A DNA stretch of 64,000 nt from Methanoflorens sp963701995 (GTDB lineage Archaea > Halobacteriota > Bog-38 > Methanoflorentales > Methanoflorentaceae): positions 372,001-436,000 of the forward strand of contig OY969693.1 in assembly GCA_963701995.1 (NCBI GenBank). Reading direction: 5' to 3'. The translations under genes and the position numbers were made by a program. Of this stretch, positions 26,187-34,567 are shown piece by piece (the first letter of the stretch is position 1; each line of letters opens with the position of its first letter). The notes under the pieces were generated by a model, which was given only the letters and a program-made list of their open reading frames with translations, made no database searches and had not been told where the DNA came from.

Positions 26187-27008
26187 ATGGACATTTCGCA
26201 ACTCATACAGGCAATCGTCCTAGGAATCGTGCAGGGCGTTACAGAGTGGCTCCCCATCAGCAGCAAAGCGATGGTCTCGCTCGTTCTGATAACCTTTTTC
26301 AACCCCGACGTTAGTCTCTCGGAAGCCGTCTACTATGCAATCTGGCTTCACATCGGGACGCTTTTTGCAGTAGTGCTCTACTACAGAGACCAAGTCGTGC
26401 GCATCATTCGAAACCTACCGCACTACCTCTCCAACGTGCGTGCTCCGAGCGGGTACAACCGGCTTACGACGTTTCTGGTCATCGCTACGTTCTGCACAGG
26501 ACTGGTCGGCGCACCGCTCCTCGTTTTCGGCTTAGACAAGATCCACATTACGGGCAGCATCGCCTTCCTCTTCATCGGCATTCTGCTCATCGTGACCGGG
26601 CTCTTCCAGAAGATCGCCCGGCGAACGGTGAGCGCGAACAAGAGCATGTCGGTGAAGGACGCGCTGCTCGTCGGCATCATCCAAGGATTTGCCGCCCTAC
26701 CCGGATTGAGTCGATCCGGGCTGACGATATCTACCCTGCTCCTCCGCAGGTACGCGCCGACCGATGCACTCAACCTCAGCTTTCTTCTCTACATCCCGGC
26801 TGTGATCGGAGCGGAGATCGGGTTGCAGCTCCTGAAAGGGGGGATTTACTACAGCATCTACGCACTCATCGCCATCGTCGTTGCCTTCGCCTTTGGGCTG
26901 CTTACGATAAGCGTGCTTCTAAAGATTGCTGAGCGCGTCGATTTCAGCTACTTTGCCATTTTCATCGGCGTTCTTTGCACGTTAGCGATATTTGTGCCTA
27001 TTCATTGA
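26187..27008 (+). CDS. uppP: Undecaprenyl-diphosphatase-like protein (UppP/BacA family)
   Basis: A 273-residue integral membrane phosphatase. The two active-site motifs are GVTEWLPISSKA (near residue 17) and GFAALPGLSRSGLTIS (near residue 170), with about eight hydrophobic segments. In bacteria UppP recycles undecaprenyl phosphate; in archaea the homologue probably acts on polyprenyl or dolichyl diphosphates used in glycan assembly. This fits the glycosyltransferase clusters in the window. The start ATG 26187 is in a plausible place, and the length is normal. Confidence 0.93.
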   Translation: MDISQLIQAIVLGIVQGVTEWLPISSKAMVSLVLITFFNPDVSLSEAVYYAIWLHIGTLFAVVLYYRDQVVRIIRNLPHYLSNVRAPSGYNRLTTFLVIATFCTGLVGAPLLVFGLDKIHITGSIAFLFIGILLIVTGLFQKIARRTVSANKSMSVKDALLVGIIQGFAALPGLSRSGLTISTLLLRRYAPTDALNLSFLLYIPAVIGAEIGLQLLKGGIYYSIYALIAIVVAFAFGLLTISVLLKIAERVDFSYFAIFIGVLCTLAIFVPIH

Positions 27009-27114
27009 GGTTCGCTGTCCCGCAACTGACATAACGAGGCTGTAGCACAAGAAAATAGCCGTTGTCGCGCGATTGACGATGCAACTGATATAGTGAGAGG
27101 GCGACTGAACCCTC

Positions 27115-27546
27115 GTGAGCATCGGAGCGTTCGTTGACAAGCAGCGTCAACCGACGATAGAAGCCGTCATTGTTTCGGTTCGATCGAAGAGACGATTATG
27201 GGAGGGGCTCACGCAGTTCATCGAAGAAAACTACCCAGTCAAGCGGGATTTTGCGTTCTACGGGAAGAACTACGGATGGGCGCTACGATTTCGTAGTGGC
27301 GGTCGCGTACTCGCCGCTTTCTATCCAGGAGCGGGCAGCTTCACTGTGCAGATTATTATCGGTCCAGCGCAGCTTGAAGAGGCATTGCAGCTGCGCCTCA
27401 GTGCTAAGGTGCGAGACATTCTCAGAGACGCTCAGGTGTTCACCGAAGGGCGGTGGCTCTTGATCCCCGTCGGGTCAGAGCAGGATTGCCGTGATGTGCA
27501 ACGCCTACTCAGAGTCAGAGCGAGCCCAACGCTCTCCGACCGGTAA
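27115..27546 (+). CDS. DUF3788 family protein
   Basis: A 143-residue cytoplasmic protein with the DUF3788 pattern: WEGLTQFIEENYPVKRDFAF, then YGWALRF, then FYPGAGSFTVQIIIG and a C-terminal GRWLLIPV. The function is unknown; the family is common in anaerobes. Start GTG 27115. It runs convergent to and overlaps the 3' end of the DUF4062 remnant by about 40 bases. Confidence 0.85.
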   Translation: MSIGAFVDKQRQPTIEAVIVSVRSKRRLWEGLTQFIEENYPVKRDFAFYGKNYGWALRFRSGGRVLAAFYPGAGSFTVQIIIGPAQLEEALQLRLSAKVRDILRDAQVFTEGRWLLIPVGSEQDCRDVQRLLRVRASPTLSDR

Positions 27547-27747
27547 AATAGCCTTAAAATGCGCTAGGAAGTGTAATTCTTCAGCCTTGATCGATGGCCT
27601 GAAAGCGATGGCCTGAAAGCGACAGTCGTGCTCTTTATAAAGTTGACGCCTTGTCAACACCTCTCGCTGGAGGGCGGTGCGCGCTTCTACGAAGTCGGTG
27701 AAGGTGGAACTGACGGAGACGCGGAAGGTGTGAGAAGAGTGGGTCAT
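27505..27747 (-). pseudogene. Truncated DUF4062 gene remnant
   Basis: The first ~45 codons read FRVSVSSTFTDFVEARTALQ and then CRFQAI, the start of DUF4062, a domain at the N-terminus of NACHT/STAND NTPases in conflict systems, whose family continues with an LRWGV-like motif. A 14-base direct duplication (27593-27606 and 27607-27620) shifts the frame right after RFQAI, and no later domain is present. It starts ten bases after the stop of the AAA+-RyR gene, so it was probably its operon partner. Confidence 0.75.
27593..27620. repeat. 14-bp tandem duplication inside the DUF4062 remnant
   Basis: GATGGCCTGAAAGC occurs twice in a row. Since 14 is not a multiple of three, it puts the second half of the remnant out of frame. 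Confidence 0.9.
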
Positions 27748-27756
27748 ATGTCTTAC

Positions 27757-30438
27757 TCAGCCGCCGGATTTGACGATGGTATATCCGGCCCGGGCCAGAA
27801 TCATGGGGATGCCGCGCACCAGATCGCGATCCTTCTCTTTATCCTCCTCGGATTCCTCGTCCCATGGAATCAGGCTTTTATGCCTCCTTTTGGTGTGGTC
27901 AGTCTCAGAGGCATACGACCACCCGTCGTCTGACATGGATCGCATCCAGCGCTCGTGTTCTGCCTCAGCCAGCCGTTCGAGCGCCTCATCGGGAAAACTC
28001 AAGGGCAGCTCGGTGCTGCGGGCCGGGGTCATGAAATAGCCGGCCGCCTCTAGCTTGGCCGGGATATCGCGCACGTTCAGACGGTTCTGCTCCTTCAGTT
28101 CTTCGGGGAGCTTGGCATACGGGACGAGGGCGGCGTGGGTCCTGCGGTTCTCATCGGTTTTTTGGCCGAATGTATAGCCACGGGATCTCAGCCCCCCACA
28201 GAAGATGTCGTGGGCCGCTTCGGCCAGCTCCTCGAGTATCTTCCCTTCCAGTTCCACCTCTCGCACCAGTGACAAGAAGCGTTTCCCGTCGCAGTGTAGG
28301 TCGAGCTGGGATTCGGCTGGCAGATTGGAGCGTTCGAAGGTGGTCTTGCCCGTCAACTGACTCATGGCAATAATCGACTCAATCGAACGCGCCCCGTGCT
28401 TGTATTCACTCGTTGTCAGCAGCGCGCGCAGCACGCCGCGGTCGATGTTAAGCATTTCCTTGCGGCCGCTTTTTTCGAATAATTGCGGAAAACTGCGCTT
28501 CAGGCTTGAGCGCAACAAAATTGCCCGGCGGATGATGAAAAACGGGTCCGTCGCCGCGTTCGGGCCGCTCCCCTTGACTGGGTTGGGGCCCAGGACGTTG
28601 ATATAGCCCTTGAGCCGGCTGACGAAATCAGGCCCCTTGACCGTCCGAAACTCCTCCGTTGTGAGTGCCTGACCAAAGGCAGCCATGGTGTGGCTGGTCC
28701 CGCCGGCGAAGACAAAGATCGATCGTCCGATCGGGTGGGTGATCTGGCCTTGCTGGAACACGCCGTCCTGCATAGGCGCCAGGAAGTAGCGCAGCCAGCC
28801 GAGCGGCACCCCCTCCAAGGGCGTGTCGAACTCGTCCCAGAACACGAGCGGGATCTTGCCGCTCAGGCCAACGTCGCGGACCTGATGGAAGGCCGAGAGC
28901 AGATCCTCGGCCGAATCGAACTGAGAGAGGTTGAACTTACGCACTTCGATCTCGTCGGGGAGAAGCGACTTGGCGATCTGCTTAATCCCGAAGGACTTGC
29001 CCGATCCGGGAGGGCCGAAGACCGCCACCGACAGCGGGCATTGCTGCGGTCCCTGCTTGCTATACTCAAAGACCAGGTTGCGGATGCTGCGGAAGTTTTC
29101 GATCTCCTGGCGGTCGACGGTGAGTAGTTTGCCGAACTGGCCCCAGGGTACCCCTTCCAGCGCGGCTTCGGGGCCTTCGAGAACGACCTTTCTTGCGACA
29201 GTGTCGAGGGTGTCGGTGTAACGGTCCTGCAGGGTGTCGGGGTAACGGTCCTGCAGGATAGTCCAATACCCTTCGACGAGCGAGTTCTCTGCACCTTTCT
29301 GGCGGATGAAACGCATCGGATCCTGCACCGGGGCGACCGAAAACTGCGTGGTCGGCTGGGCGAGGGTCGCCGCGACCTTATCTATCGGAAACGCTAGTTT
29401 GGCTTCGGAGGGCGGCGCGCCTCGTTCACCGTAGCCTTCCACGTGGAGGGTCCGGATCGCGGCCAGCCCGGCCTTGATTCCCGCGTCGATGTCCGGCTCT
29501 TCTGGGTTGCGCATCAACTGGCGGGCAATGCCGGCGGTGAGGCATGTGGTATAGCCGATCATGCCTCCCGGGTGCCGTTTCTCCCACATCCGTTCCATGA
29601 CCTTTGCATCGAAGAATAGAGAACATTGGAAATTGCCGTGTTCTCGGGAAAAGCGGATCGCCCCGGCTGCCCCGAACGAGATAACGACGTGCGCGCAATG
29701 CGAAAGCGCGTTGACGCACGGGTTGTGAACCAGCTCCCAGAAAACGTCCTGGGCGGTGCGCTCCCAGGAGAGTTCCCGGCTGACCTGCACCTCGCTCAGG
29801 CGCAGGTCATGCACCGTGGCGACCACGACTAATCGATCGGAGCAGTCGTGGTGGAGTTGTTCCCAGAGCGGCCCCTGGGTCAGAGGGCTCGCCATCTTGA
29901 GTAAAATCCAAGGATGGTGCCTTCCTTCGGCACCGAGTGCCTTCGGCCAGAGCTCTGAGTGATTTCTGAACCCCAGGTCGGCATCGTCGAGGATTACCAG
30001 GTCGGCATCGCGCGTATCGTCGACTACCTTTTGCCATTCGTGGACGGCATCGCTCCGTGCCCGGTCCAGACCCAGGAACTCTTCCACCCGCCAGGCGGTT
30101 TTTTCGTGGTCGAGCGGGGCCTTGTCCCCTTGCTTGAATGGTGACCAGATAGCATACGAGTGGTGGTACTGGCCGTCGTTCGTGTGCATTTTGCAGGACT
30201 TACGCGGCGCGGCGGTCTGGCGGACGGAAAACTGCGCGGATCCGTTCCGACGCAGCTCCACCGTGGTCGCCTCGACTAGGTCCGCAAGCAGGGCGCTGCC
30301 GCCACGCTGCCAGTAGGTGCTGGTCGTTTCCCAGGCGGACAGATCAGGTTTACGCAGGTCGTGCCAGGTTGCCAGATTCCAATCCATGGCGACGTCCCCC
30401 GTTACGATGGCTATTTTCTCAGTATTGCGAGTGCTCAT
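27757..30438 (-). CDS. PfkB-like - AAA+ ATPase - double RyR domain protein
   Basis: An 893-residue protein. ATG 30438 is preceded by GAGGAGGA; an earlier in-frame Met at 30480 lacks such a site. Residues ~1-360 resemble a PfkB/ribokinase-type fold (TGDVAMDWN at the start, VVISFGAAGAIRF and GMIGYTTCLTAGIA late), though the kinase motifs look degenerate. An AAA+ domain follows with Walker A GPPGSGKS and Walker B VFWDEFD. The last ~190 residues carry two RyR domains (KLPEELKEQNR; HERWMRSMSDDGW, then SLIPWDEESEEDKEKDR). This looks like a conflict-system NTPase that senses a nucleotide signal. Codons end mostly in G or C, unlike neighbours, which suggests transfer. Confidence 0.8.
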   Translation of the reverse strand: MSTRNTEKIAIVTGDVAMDWNLATWHDLRKPDLSAWETTSTYWQRGGSALLADLVEATTVELRRNGSAQFSVRQTAAPRKSCKMHTNDGQYHHSYAIWSPFKQGDKAPLDHEKTAWRVEEFLGLDRARSDAVHEWQKVVDDTRDADLVILDDADLGFRNHSELWPKALGAEGRHHPWILLKMASPLTQGPLWEQLHHDCSDRLVVVATVHDLRLSEVQVSRELSWERTAQDVFWELVHNPCVNALSHCAHVVISFGAAGAIRFSREHGNFQCSLFFDAKVMERMWEKRHPGGMIGYTTCLTAGIARQLMRNPEEPDIDAGIKAGLAAIRTLHVEGYGERGAPPSEAKLAFPIDKVAATLAQPTTQFSVAPVQDPMRFIRQKGAENSLVEGYWTILQDRYPDTLQDRYTDTLDTVARKVVLEGPEAALEGVPWGQFGKLLTVDRQEIENFRSIRNLVFEYSKQGPQQCPLSVAVFGPPGSGKSFGIKQIAKSLLPDEIEVRKFNLSQFDSAEDLLSAFHQVRDVGLSGKIPLVFWDEFDTPLEGVPLGWLRYFLAPMQDGVFQQGQITHPIGRSIFVFAGGTSHTMAAFGQALTTEEFRTVKGPDFVSRLKGYINVLGPNPVKGSGPNAATDPFFIIRRAILLRSSLKRSFPQLFEKSGRKEMLNIDRGVLRALLTTSEYKHGARSIESIIAMSQLTGKTTFERSNLPAESQLDLHCDGKRFLSLVREVELEGKILEELAEAAHDIFCGGLRSRGYTFGQKTDENRRTHAALVPYAKLPEELKEQNRLNVRDIPAKLEAAGYFMTPARSTELPLSFPDEALERLAEAEHERWMRSMSDDGWSYASETDHTKRRHKSLIPWDEESEEDKEKDRDLVRGIPMILARAGYTIVKSGG
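29208..29255. repeat. 24-bp in-frame tandem duplication
   Basis: Two adjacent 24-base units (29208-29231 and 29232-29255) differ at one base. They add an eight-residue repeat, DRYPDTLQ and DRYTDTLD, between the N-terminal and AAA+ domains of the RyR protein. Confidence 0.85.
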
Positions 30439-30892
30439 TTTGTCCTCCTCACAAATGTCCAGGACACGTTCTGTGTTCAATCAGACCGGGCGCGTTTTGC
30501 GAAAGGTCGCTTAACGTGAACTTACGAAGATTTGGAGGGCTGGCCCTTTGGGCCATGTCTATTCTTATCATGTTTGGCAGGGGGTTTTATAAAAGCCTTT
30601 TTTTGGCAGGCCTCTAAGCACAACCTCGCCGCGTTGCCAACAGCTGGGGCGAGGCTGGGCCTTTTACCGCCTACCCGAGCACGCTCATTTGACTGGGCTT
30701 TATCGTACGATCGACATTTTCCCAAACGTCGCCGGCATCTGTTGTCCGGTGCACGATCGCGACAGGACACGGCTGTCTTTCAAAGCAGCAGTTCAAAGCG
30801 TTCTTTAGCTTCAAAAGTGGAGAAGAGGAACAAAACAGAGACTCAGTTAGACACGGTGCGCCGGCACTGGGCACGACATCATAGCGGCATAC
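30439..30892. other. Stretch between the RyR gene and the HEAT remnant
   Basis: About 450 bases. Overlapping short frames exist on both strands but none shows coding character. It probably contains the promoter of the AAA+-RyR gene and decayed downstream sequence of the HEAT pseudogene. Confidence 0.4.
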
Positions 30893-31110
30893 TCAGAAAC
30901 AGACAATCCACCCGCGAACATCACTGTCCAAGTCGCTGAGCGCCCCTATTAACGGCTCCACTGCCCTGCTATCGCCGATGAAACCAAGGGCTTAGCAGCG
31001 TCCCTGCGAACATTCGAATTTTTTTTATACCCTAACGCCTTGATGAGCCCTTTGACGTCTCGCTTCTCGCCCAGTTTTTGCCCGTTTGGCGTGCCAGACC
31101 CGAATATCAT
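30893..31110 (-). pseudogene. Frameshifted HEAT-repeat gene remnant
   Basis: From ATG 31110, with GAGGTG upstream, translation reads VKGLIKALGYKKNSNVRRDA, the start of a HEAT repeat, and then falls into TAA. In another frame the homology goes on as LGFIGDSRAVEPLIGALSD and SDVRGW before TGA at 30893. One indel near 30990 and the loss of the rest of the solenoid mark it as a pseudogene. It follows two membrane-protein genes on the same strand. Confidence 0.75.
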
Positions 31111-31122
31111 GAATATCACACC

Positions 31123-31347
31123 TCAAATATGCCCCGACGATACGGCTGCCCCATACGTTCTCAAAGCTTGCAGGACTACCAACGTGTATCTATCAAACGG
31201 TGTATGATGGAGCGCTAGCCTTTCGGTCGTTGTCTCAGACGAGATGGCTACAAAAAACAGTGCAGTAAGAGCGGAAAATGCCAATATAAATGCAGCAGCG
31301 CGATCAGATTTGGTGAAAGATCGGATGAACCCAAGAACAGTCCGCAA
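31123..31347 (-). CDS. Small single-TM membrane protein
   Basis: A 74-residue protein with a basic N-terminus and one hydrophobic helix (residues ~18-38, AAAFILAFSALTALFFVA), then a short outside tail. No family is known. It lies 27 bases after the four-TM protein gene on the same strand and likely shares its transcript. Confidence 0.55.
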   Translation of the reverse strand: MRTVLGFIRSFTKSDRAAAFILAFSALTALFFVAISSETTTERLALHHTPFDRYTLVVLQALRTYGAAVSSGHI

Positions 31348-31374
31348 GCCCTTGGAGGACAGAGTTCGCGCATG

Positions 31375-31884
31375 CTAATGCGAGCCCAGCCTTTTTTTGC
31401 TAATCAAGAACGCTGTGCTTCTCACAAGTATGATGATGGCAATCAGCACAACGACGATGGCAATGAATACTAGCCAAGTAATAGTTTCGCGTGCAAGCGC
31501 GAGCATAACGAGCCCGATGCTCAGCCAGAAGATGACGGCCGTAAGGGTTTCTGCTTTCTGGTTGAGATCAGCGCCTAAAACAGACTTCGCGATGAGCAGA
31601 AGAATTAAGTATCCGCCAAACGCGAGACCGAACAGTGCCGCTGCGCCATACAGCTGTGGGTGCGGACTTTGTGGAACAGGAAAACTGGCGTTAACGCCGG
31701 GCTGTATTTGCTCAAGTTTGAGGTCCTGACCAAACGCCCTTATTTGATCGCTTAGGTTCGGCGTGGCGAGTACGATAATGCCGAGGATCAGCAGGAAAAC
31801 GCCAAAAGAGACCAATCGTAACAGTTGATCATCGCTTCGCTTCAATCTGGTCTCCGCTGACCGCATAACGGTACAATACCGCAC
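31375..31884 (-). CDS. Four-TM membrane protein of unknown function
   Basis: A 169-residue protein (or 163 from the second Met) with hydrophobic segments at about 24-42, 76-97, 110-128 and 135-157. The loop between the first two is outside and Pro-rich (FPVPQSPHPQLYG). I recognise no family. It heads a minus-strand group that continues into the small single-TM gene and the HEAT remnant. Confidence 0.72.
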   Translation of the reverse strand: MRYCTVMRSAETRLKRSDDQLLRLVSFGVFLLILGIIVLATPNLSDQIRAFGQDLKLEQIQPGVNASFPVPQSPHPQLYGAAALFGLAFGGYLILLLIAKSVLGADLNQKAETLTAVIFWLSIGLVMLALARETITWLVFIAIVVVLIAIIILVRSTAFLISKKRLGSH

Positions 31885-32010
31885 GGGCGCTTAAGTAGTT
31901 TTAGGGAGGCACCGCTCACTGTCAATTTGGAGAACGTAGCTGCGCCTTTGCGCCCACGGATGAAGGTTTTTTGCTAACGTTTTTATCCATTCCGCGCAAA
32001 AGGAAGGTTT

Positions 32011-33462
32011 GTGAGACCGCTGAGAGTTCTTTTTGTCGAACCGCCAAAAGACACATGGTTTGTGATGGGCGAATACTTGCCGCCGCCTTTGGGCATTTTG
32101 CAACTAGCTGCTTACGTCGAGGAGCACTGCGAAAACGTGGACATTGAGGTGCTTGATTGTCAAGCCGCCAATGTCGATTGGAGGGGGTTGGAGAAGCGAA
32201 TTGAGAGCGTAGACCCTAGCGTCGTTGTCCCAAGCAGCTTAGCCACGTGTAACGCGTACACCACGGTGCGCGCCGTTGAAACGGCCAAGGCGGTCAACCA
32301 AGAGATCTTAACGGTTGTCGGCGGCCAACACTTTACCGCTACCGTTAACGAGAGTCTCGCTTCGTATCCGGAAATAGACATCGTGATTCGAGGGGAGGGC
32401 GAAGAAACGCTAGCTGAAACCCTTCGCGCTCACGGCGAAGGGCGATCGTTTTCAAATGTGCAGGGGGTTTCGTTCGCACACGACGGGACTATATATCATT
32501 CGCCAGACCGACCTCTGCTTACGAATTTGGACGAGTTGCCCTATCCAGGCTACCATTTTGTCGCGGACGTCATCGAGAAGTATCACTTCAAGATGATGAC
32601 TGATGTCACAAAACGATACGCACTCGTGGAGGGGTCGAGAGGATGCTCTAATGACTGCTCATTCTGCACGCAGTGCGCTTTTTGGCGATGGAAGTGGCGG
32701 AGCAAATCACCTAAGAGGATAGCTGATGAGATGCAGTACAGCTACGAACAGTATGGAATGAAATTCCAGTGGCTTACCGACGATAATTTCGGCTTAGGCG
32801 CGCACACGCGTGAACTATGCAGGGAGCTCATCGACAGGGGGTTGTCGCAAGGCATAATGTGGTTCATGCAGGCGCGCTGCGATGACGTAAGAAGACACGA
32901 AAACTTGCTACCCACGCTTAGCGAAGCCGGCCTTCGCTGGATACTCACCGGCGTCGAGAGTCCCTGCGAATCAACCTTGGAGGCGTTTAACAAAAAGATT
33001 CGACCTGAAGACGCCAAGAACGCGATATCACAGCTAAAGCGCAATGATATTTTCTCTCAGGCCATGTTCATCATAGGCGAGCGGCACGATTCTGCTGAGT
33101 CAATAGATCGCATACGGTCATTTGCCGACGAAATGGACCCAGACCTGGCGATTTTTACCATACTAACGCCTCTTCCAGGATCGAGGATCTATGATGAAGC
33201 GCTGAACAACGGCTGGATTGAAGATCGCAATTGGGCGCACTATGACATGGCCCACGCCATAATGCCAACGGAGCACTTGTCGCGTCTTCAAGTTCAAGAA
33301 GAGCTCTACAAGTGCTATCGCAGTTTCTACGGCTCTTTTTCACGGCGATTTAAAGGGATGTTCTCAACAAATGCGTTGAAGCGTCTCACTTATCGGCATT
33401 TAGCCGGACAAGGTCTTATGAAGCAGCTTAAGGACTTGTTCTGGAGGGCCCCGGATGCCTGA
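32011..33462 (+). CDS. B12-binding radical SAM protein
   Basis: A 483-residue enzyme. The N-terminal cobalamin-binding domain begins RVLFVEPPKDTWF and includes VVGGQHFTATVNE and RGEGEETL. The radical SAM motif is EGSRGCSNDCSFCTQC with the CxxxCxxC cysteines, followed by a barrel. The C-terminal extension is basic (SFSRRFKGMFS). Relatives include BchE and archaeal lipid-modifying enzymes such as the GDGT ring synthases, but the substrate cannot be set here. GTG 32011 follows AAGGAAGG, and a TTTTTATCC box lies ~28 bases upstream. Its end overlaps the next gene by 8 bases, so the two are translationally coupled. Confidence 0.93.
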   Translation: MRPLRVLFVEPPKDTWFVMGEYLPPPLGILQLAAYVEEHCENVDIEVLDCQAANVDWRGLEKRIESVDPSVVVPSSLATCNAYTTVRAVETAKAVNQEILTVVGGQHFTATVNESLASYPEIDIVIRGEGEETLAETLRAHGEGRSFSNVQGVSFAHDGTIYHSPDRPLLTNLDELPYPGYHFVADVIEKYHFKMMTDVTKRYALVEGSRGCSNDCSFCTQCAFWRWKWRSKSPKRIADEMQYSYEQYGMKFQWLTDDNFGLGAHTRELCRELIDRGLSQGIMWFMQARCDDVRRHENLLPTLSEAGLRWILTGVESPCESTLEAFNKKIRPEDAKNAISQLKRNDIFSQAMFIIGERHDSAESIDRIRSFADEMDPDLAIFTILTPLPGSRIYDEALNNGWIEDRNWAHYDMAHAIMPTEHLSRLQVQEELYKCYRSFYGSFSRRFKGMFSTNALKRLTYRHLAGQGLMKQLKDLFWRAPDA

Positions 33463-34204
33463 GGGCAAGTGGAAGACTCGATACCTGCTCTTTCTTGTCG
33501 TTGTGTCTTTTTCCACCCTTTGCGTAATCGCTATGATTACCTTTCTTTCACCGCGCGTTTCGGATGGATTTGCGTGGCGCAGGCAGCTTACCGGATCAGT
33601 ATTCTCGCTGCTGTGCGTCTTAGGTATGATCGCGGTCTTTTTCCCACAGCACTGTGCGCGACGCTCCCACAAAGAGTACCCGAACAGCGAGCGTTCTGAG
33701 GCGGTGCGTCATAGAGAACACGATTTACAAAAATCGTCCTCGATAGGCGGCGTTAAAGTGACGCACGGACACCATCCCACCTGCGACCGTTATCATGAGC
33801 ACGAGTTCCTTCTCGGCAAAAGAACGCTATGCTCCGCCTGCTTGGGGCTGTTCTGTGGCGCCCTCATCTCGCTCGCTGCAGCGTGCTACGTTTTTCTGCT
33901 GCAGGGCCCTTACGGTCTACCTGACCGGATCGCGTTTGCCCTCGGGATCGTCGGGATCGCTTTCGGCCTCGCTCCGTATGTTATTGCTGAATCGCTGGGA
34001 CCGGTGCGCCGTTTTTGCTTCAACGCGCTAATGATAATCGCAATGTTCCTCGCGCTTGTTGCAATCGACAGTCGATTTCAAAGTAGTGCGTTGAACGCGC
34101 TCCTCATCGGCTTTTTTATATTTGTGCTCTTTACCAGGATCTCGCTCTCGCAGGATACACACAAACGAATTTGTGCAGCGTGCGAACAACCGTGTGCGAC
34201 TTGA
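33455..34204 (+). CDS. Multi-TM protein with Cys/His metal-site motif
   Basis: A 249-residue membrane protein. Two N-terminal hydrophobic helices are followed by a charged cytoplasmic part and the motif HGHHPTCDRYHEHEF, then LCSACLGLFCGA, which looks like a zinc site at the membrane surface. Four more helices follow, with a C-terminal CAACEQPC. This matches a small family seen in methanogen-related archaea. The function is unknown. It is coupled to the B12-binding radical SAM gene by an 8-base overlap, which suggests a partner role. Confidence 0.8.
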   Translation: MPEGKWKTRYLLFLVVVSFSTLCVIAMITFLSPRVSDGFAWRRQLTGSVFSLLCVLGMIAVFFPQHCARRSHKEYPNSERSEAVRHREHDLQKSSSIGGVKVTHGHHPTCDRYHEHEFLLGKRTLCSACLGLFCGALISLAAACYVFLLQGPYGLPDRIAFALGIVGIAFGLAPYVIAESLGPVRRFCFNALMIIAMFLALVAIDSRFQSSALNALLIGFFIFVLFTRISLSQDTHKRICAACEQPCAT

Positions 34205-34216
34205 CGGTGCGTTGTT

Positions 34217-34567
34217 TTATGACCGGCGCCGCCCGAGCTGGTATAGTGCCCCTGCAAGAATCAGTACCGCGATCACAATCAAGATCACAGGCCCGATTAA
34301 TTGTCCACTAACTGAAATTCCTAGCGTTTGCTGGAGGATCAACAGTATTCCGCCGATGAGCAGAATCAAACCGAAGATTATTCCGACGATGATGCCCCCG
34401 TGCGGAAGCCCGAAGCATTCCTCTTCAGGGCGTTGCTCGCCACGAGGTCCGTAGCAGCCATCGTGACGAGCCCGCCTACGACGTGTGTCATACAGGAGTT
34501 CTTGACAGTTGACACAGACTTGCGCCCCCTCCTCATTTTTAGTCCCGCAGTTTTGGCAATACGGCAT
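34217..34567 (-). CDS. Zinc-ribbon membrane protein
   Basis: A 116-residue protein with an N-terminal zinc ribbon (MPYCQNCGTKNEEG, then CVNCQELLY), a short charged linker and two hydrophobic helices (about 58-77 and 84-106). This layout, a zinc ribbon plus two membrane helices, is common in archaeal stress or envelope proteins of unknown role. It converges on the membrane gene at 33455. Confidence 0.85.
   Translation of the reverse strand: MPYCQNCGTKNEEGAQVCVNCQELLYDTRRRRARHDGCYGPRGEQRPEEECFGLPHGGIIVGIIFGLILLIGGILLILQQTLGISVSGQLIGPVILIVIAVLILAGALYQLGRRRS

Noticed and set aside
30532..30939. 135-codon plus-strand frame
   Set aside because: Low-complexity, Ser/Arg-rich product without a ribosome binding site; overlaps the antisense HEAT remnant.
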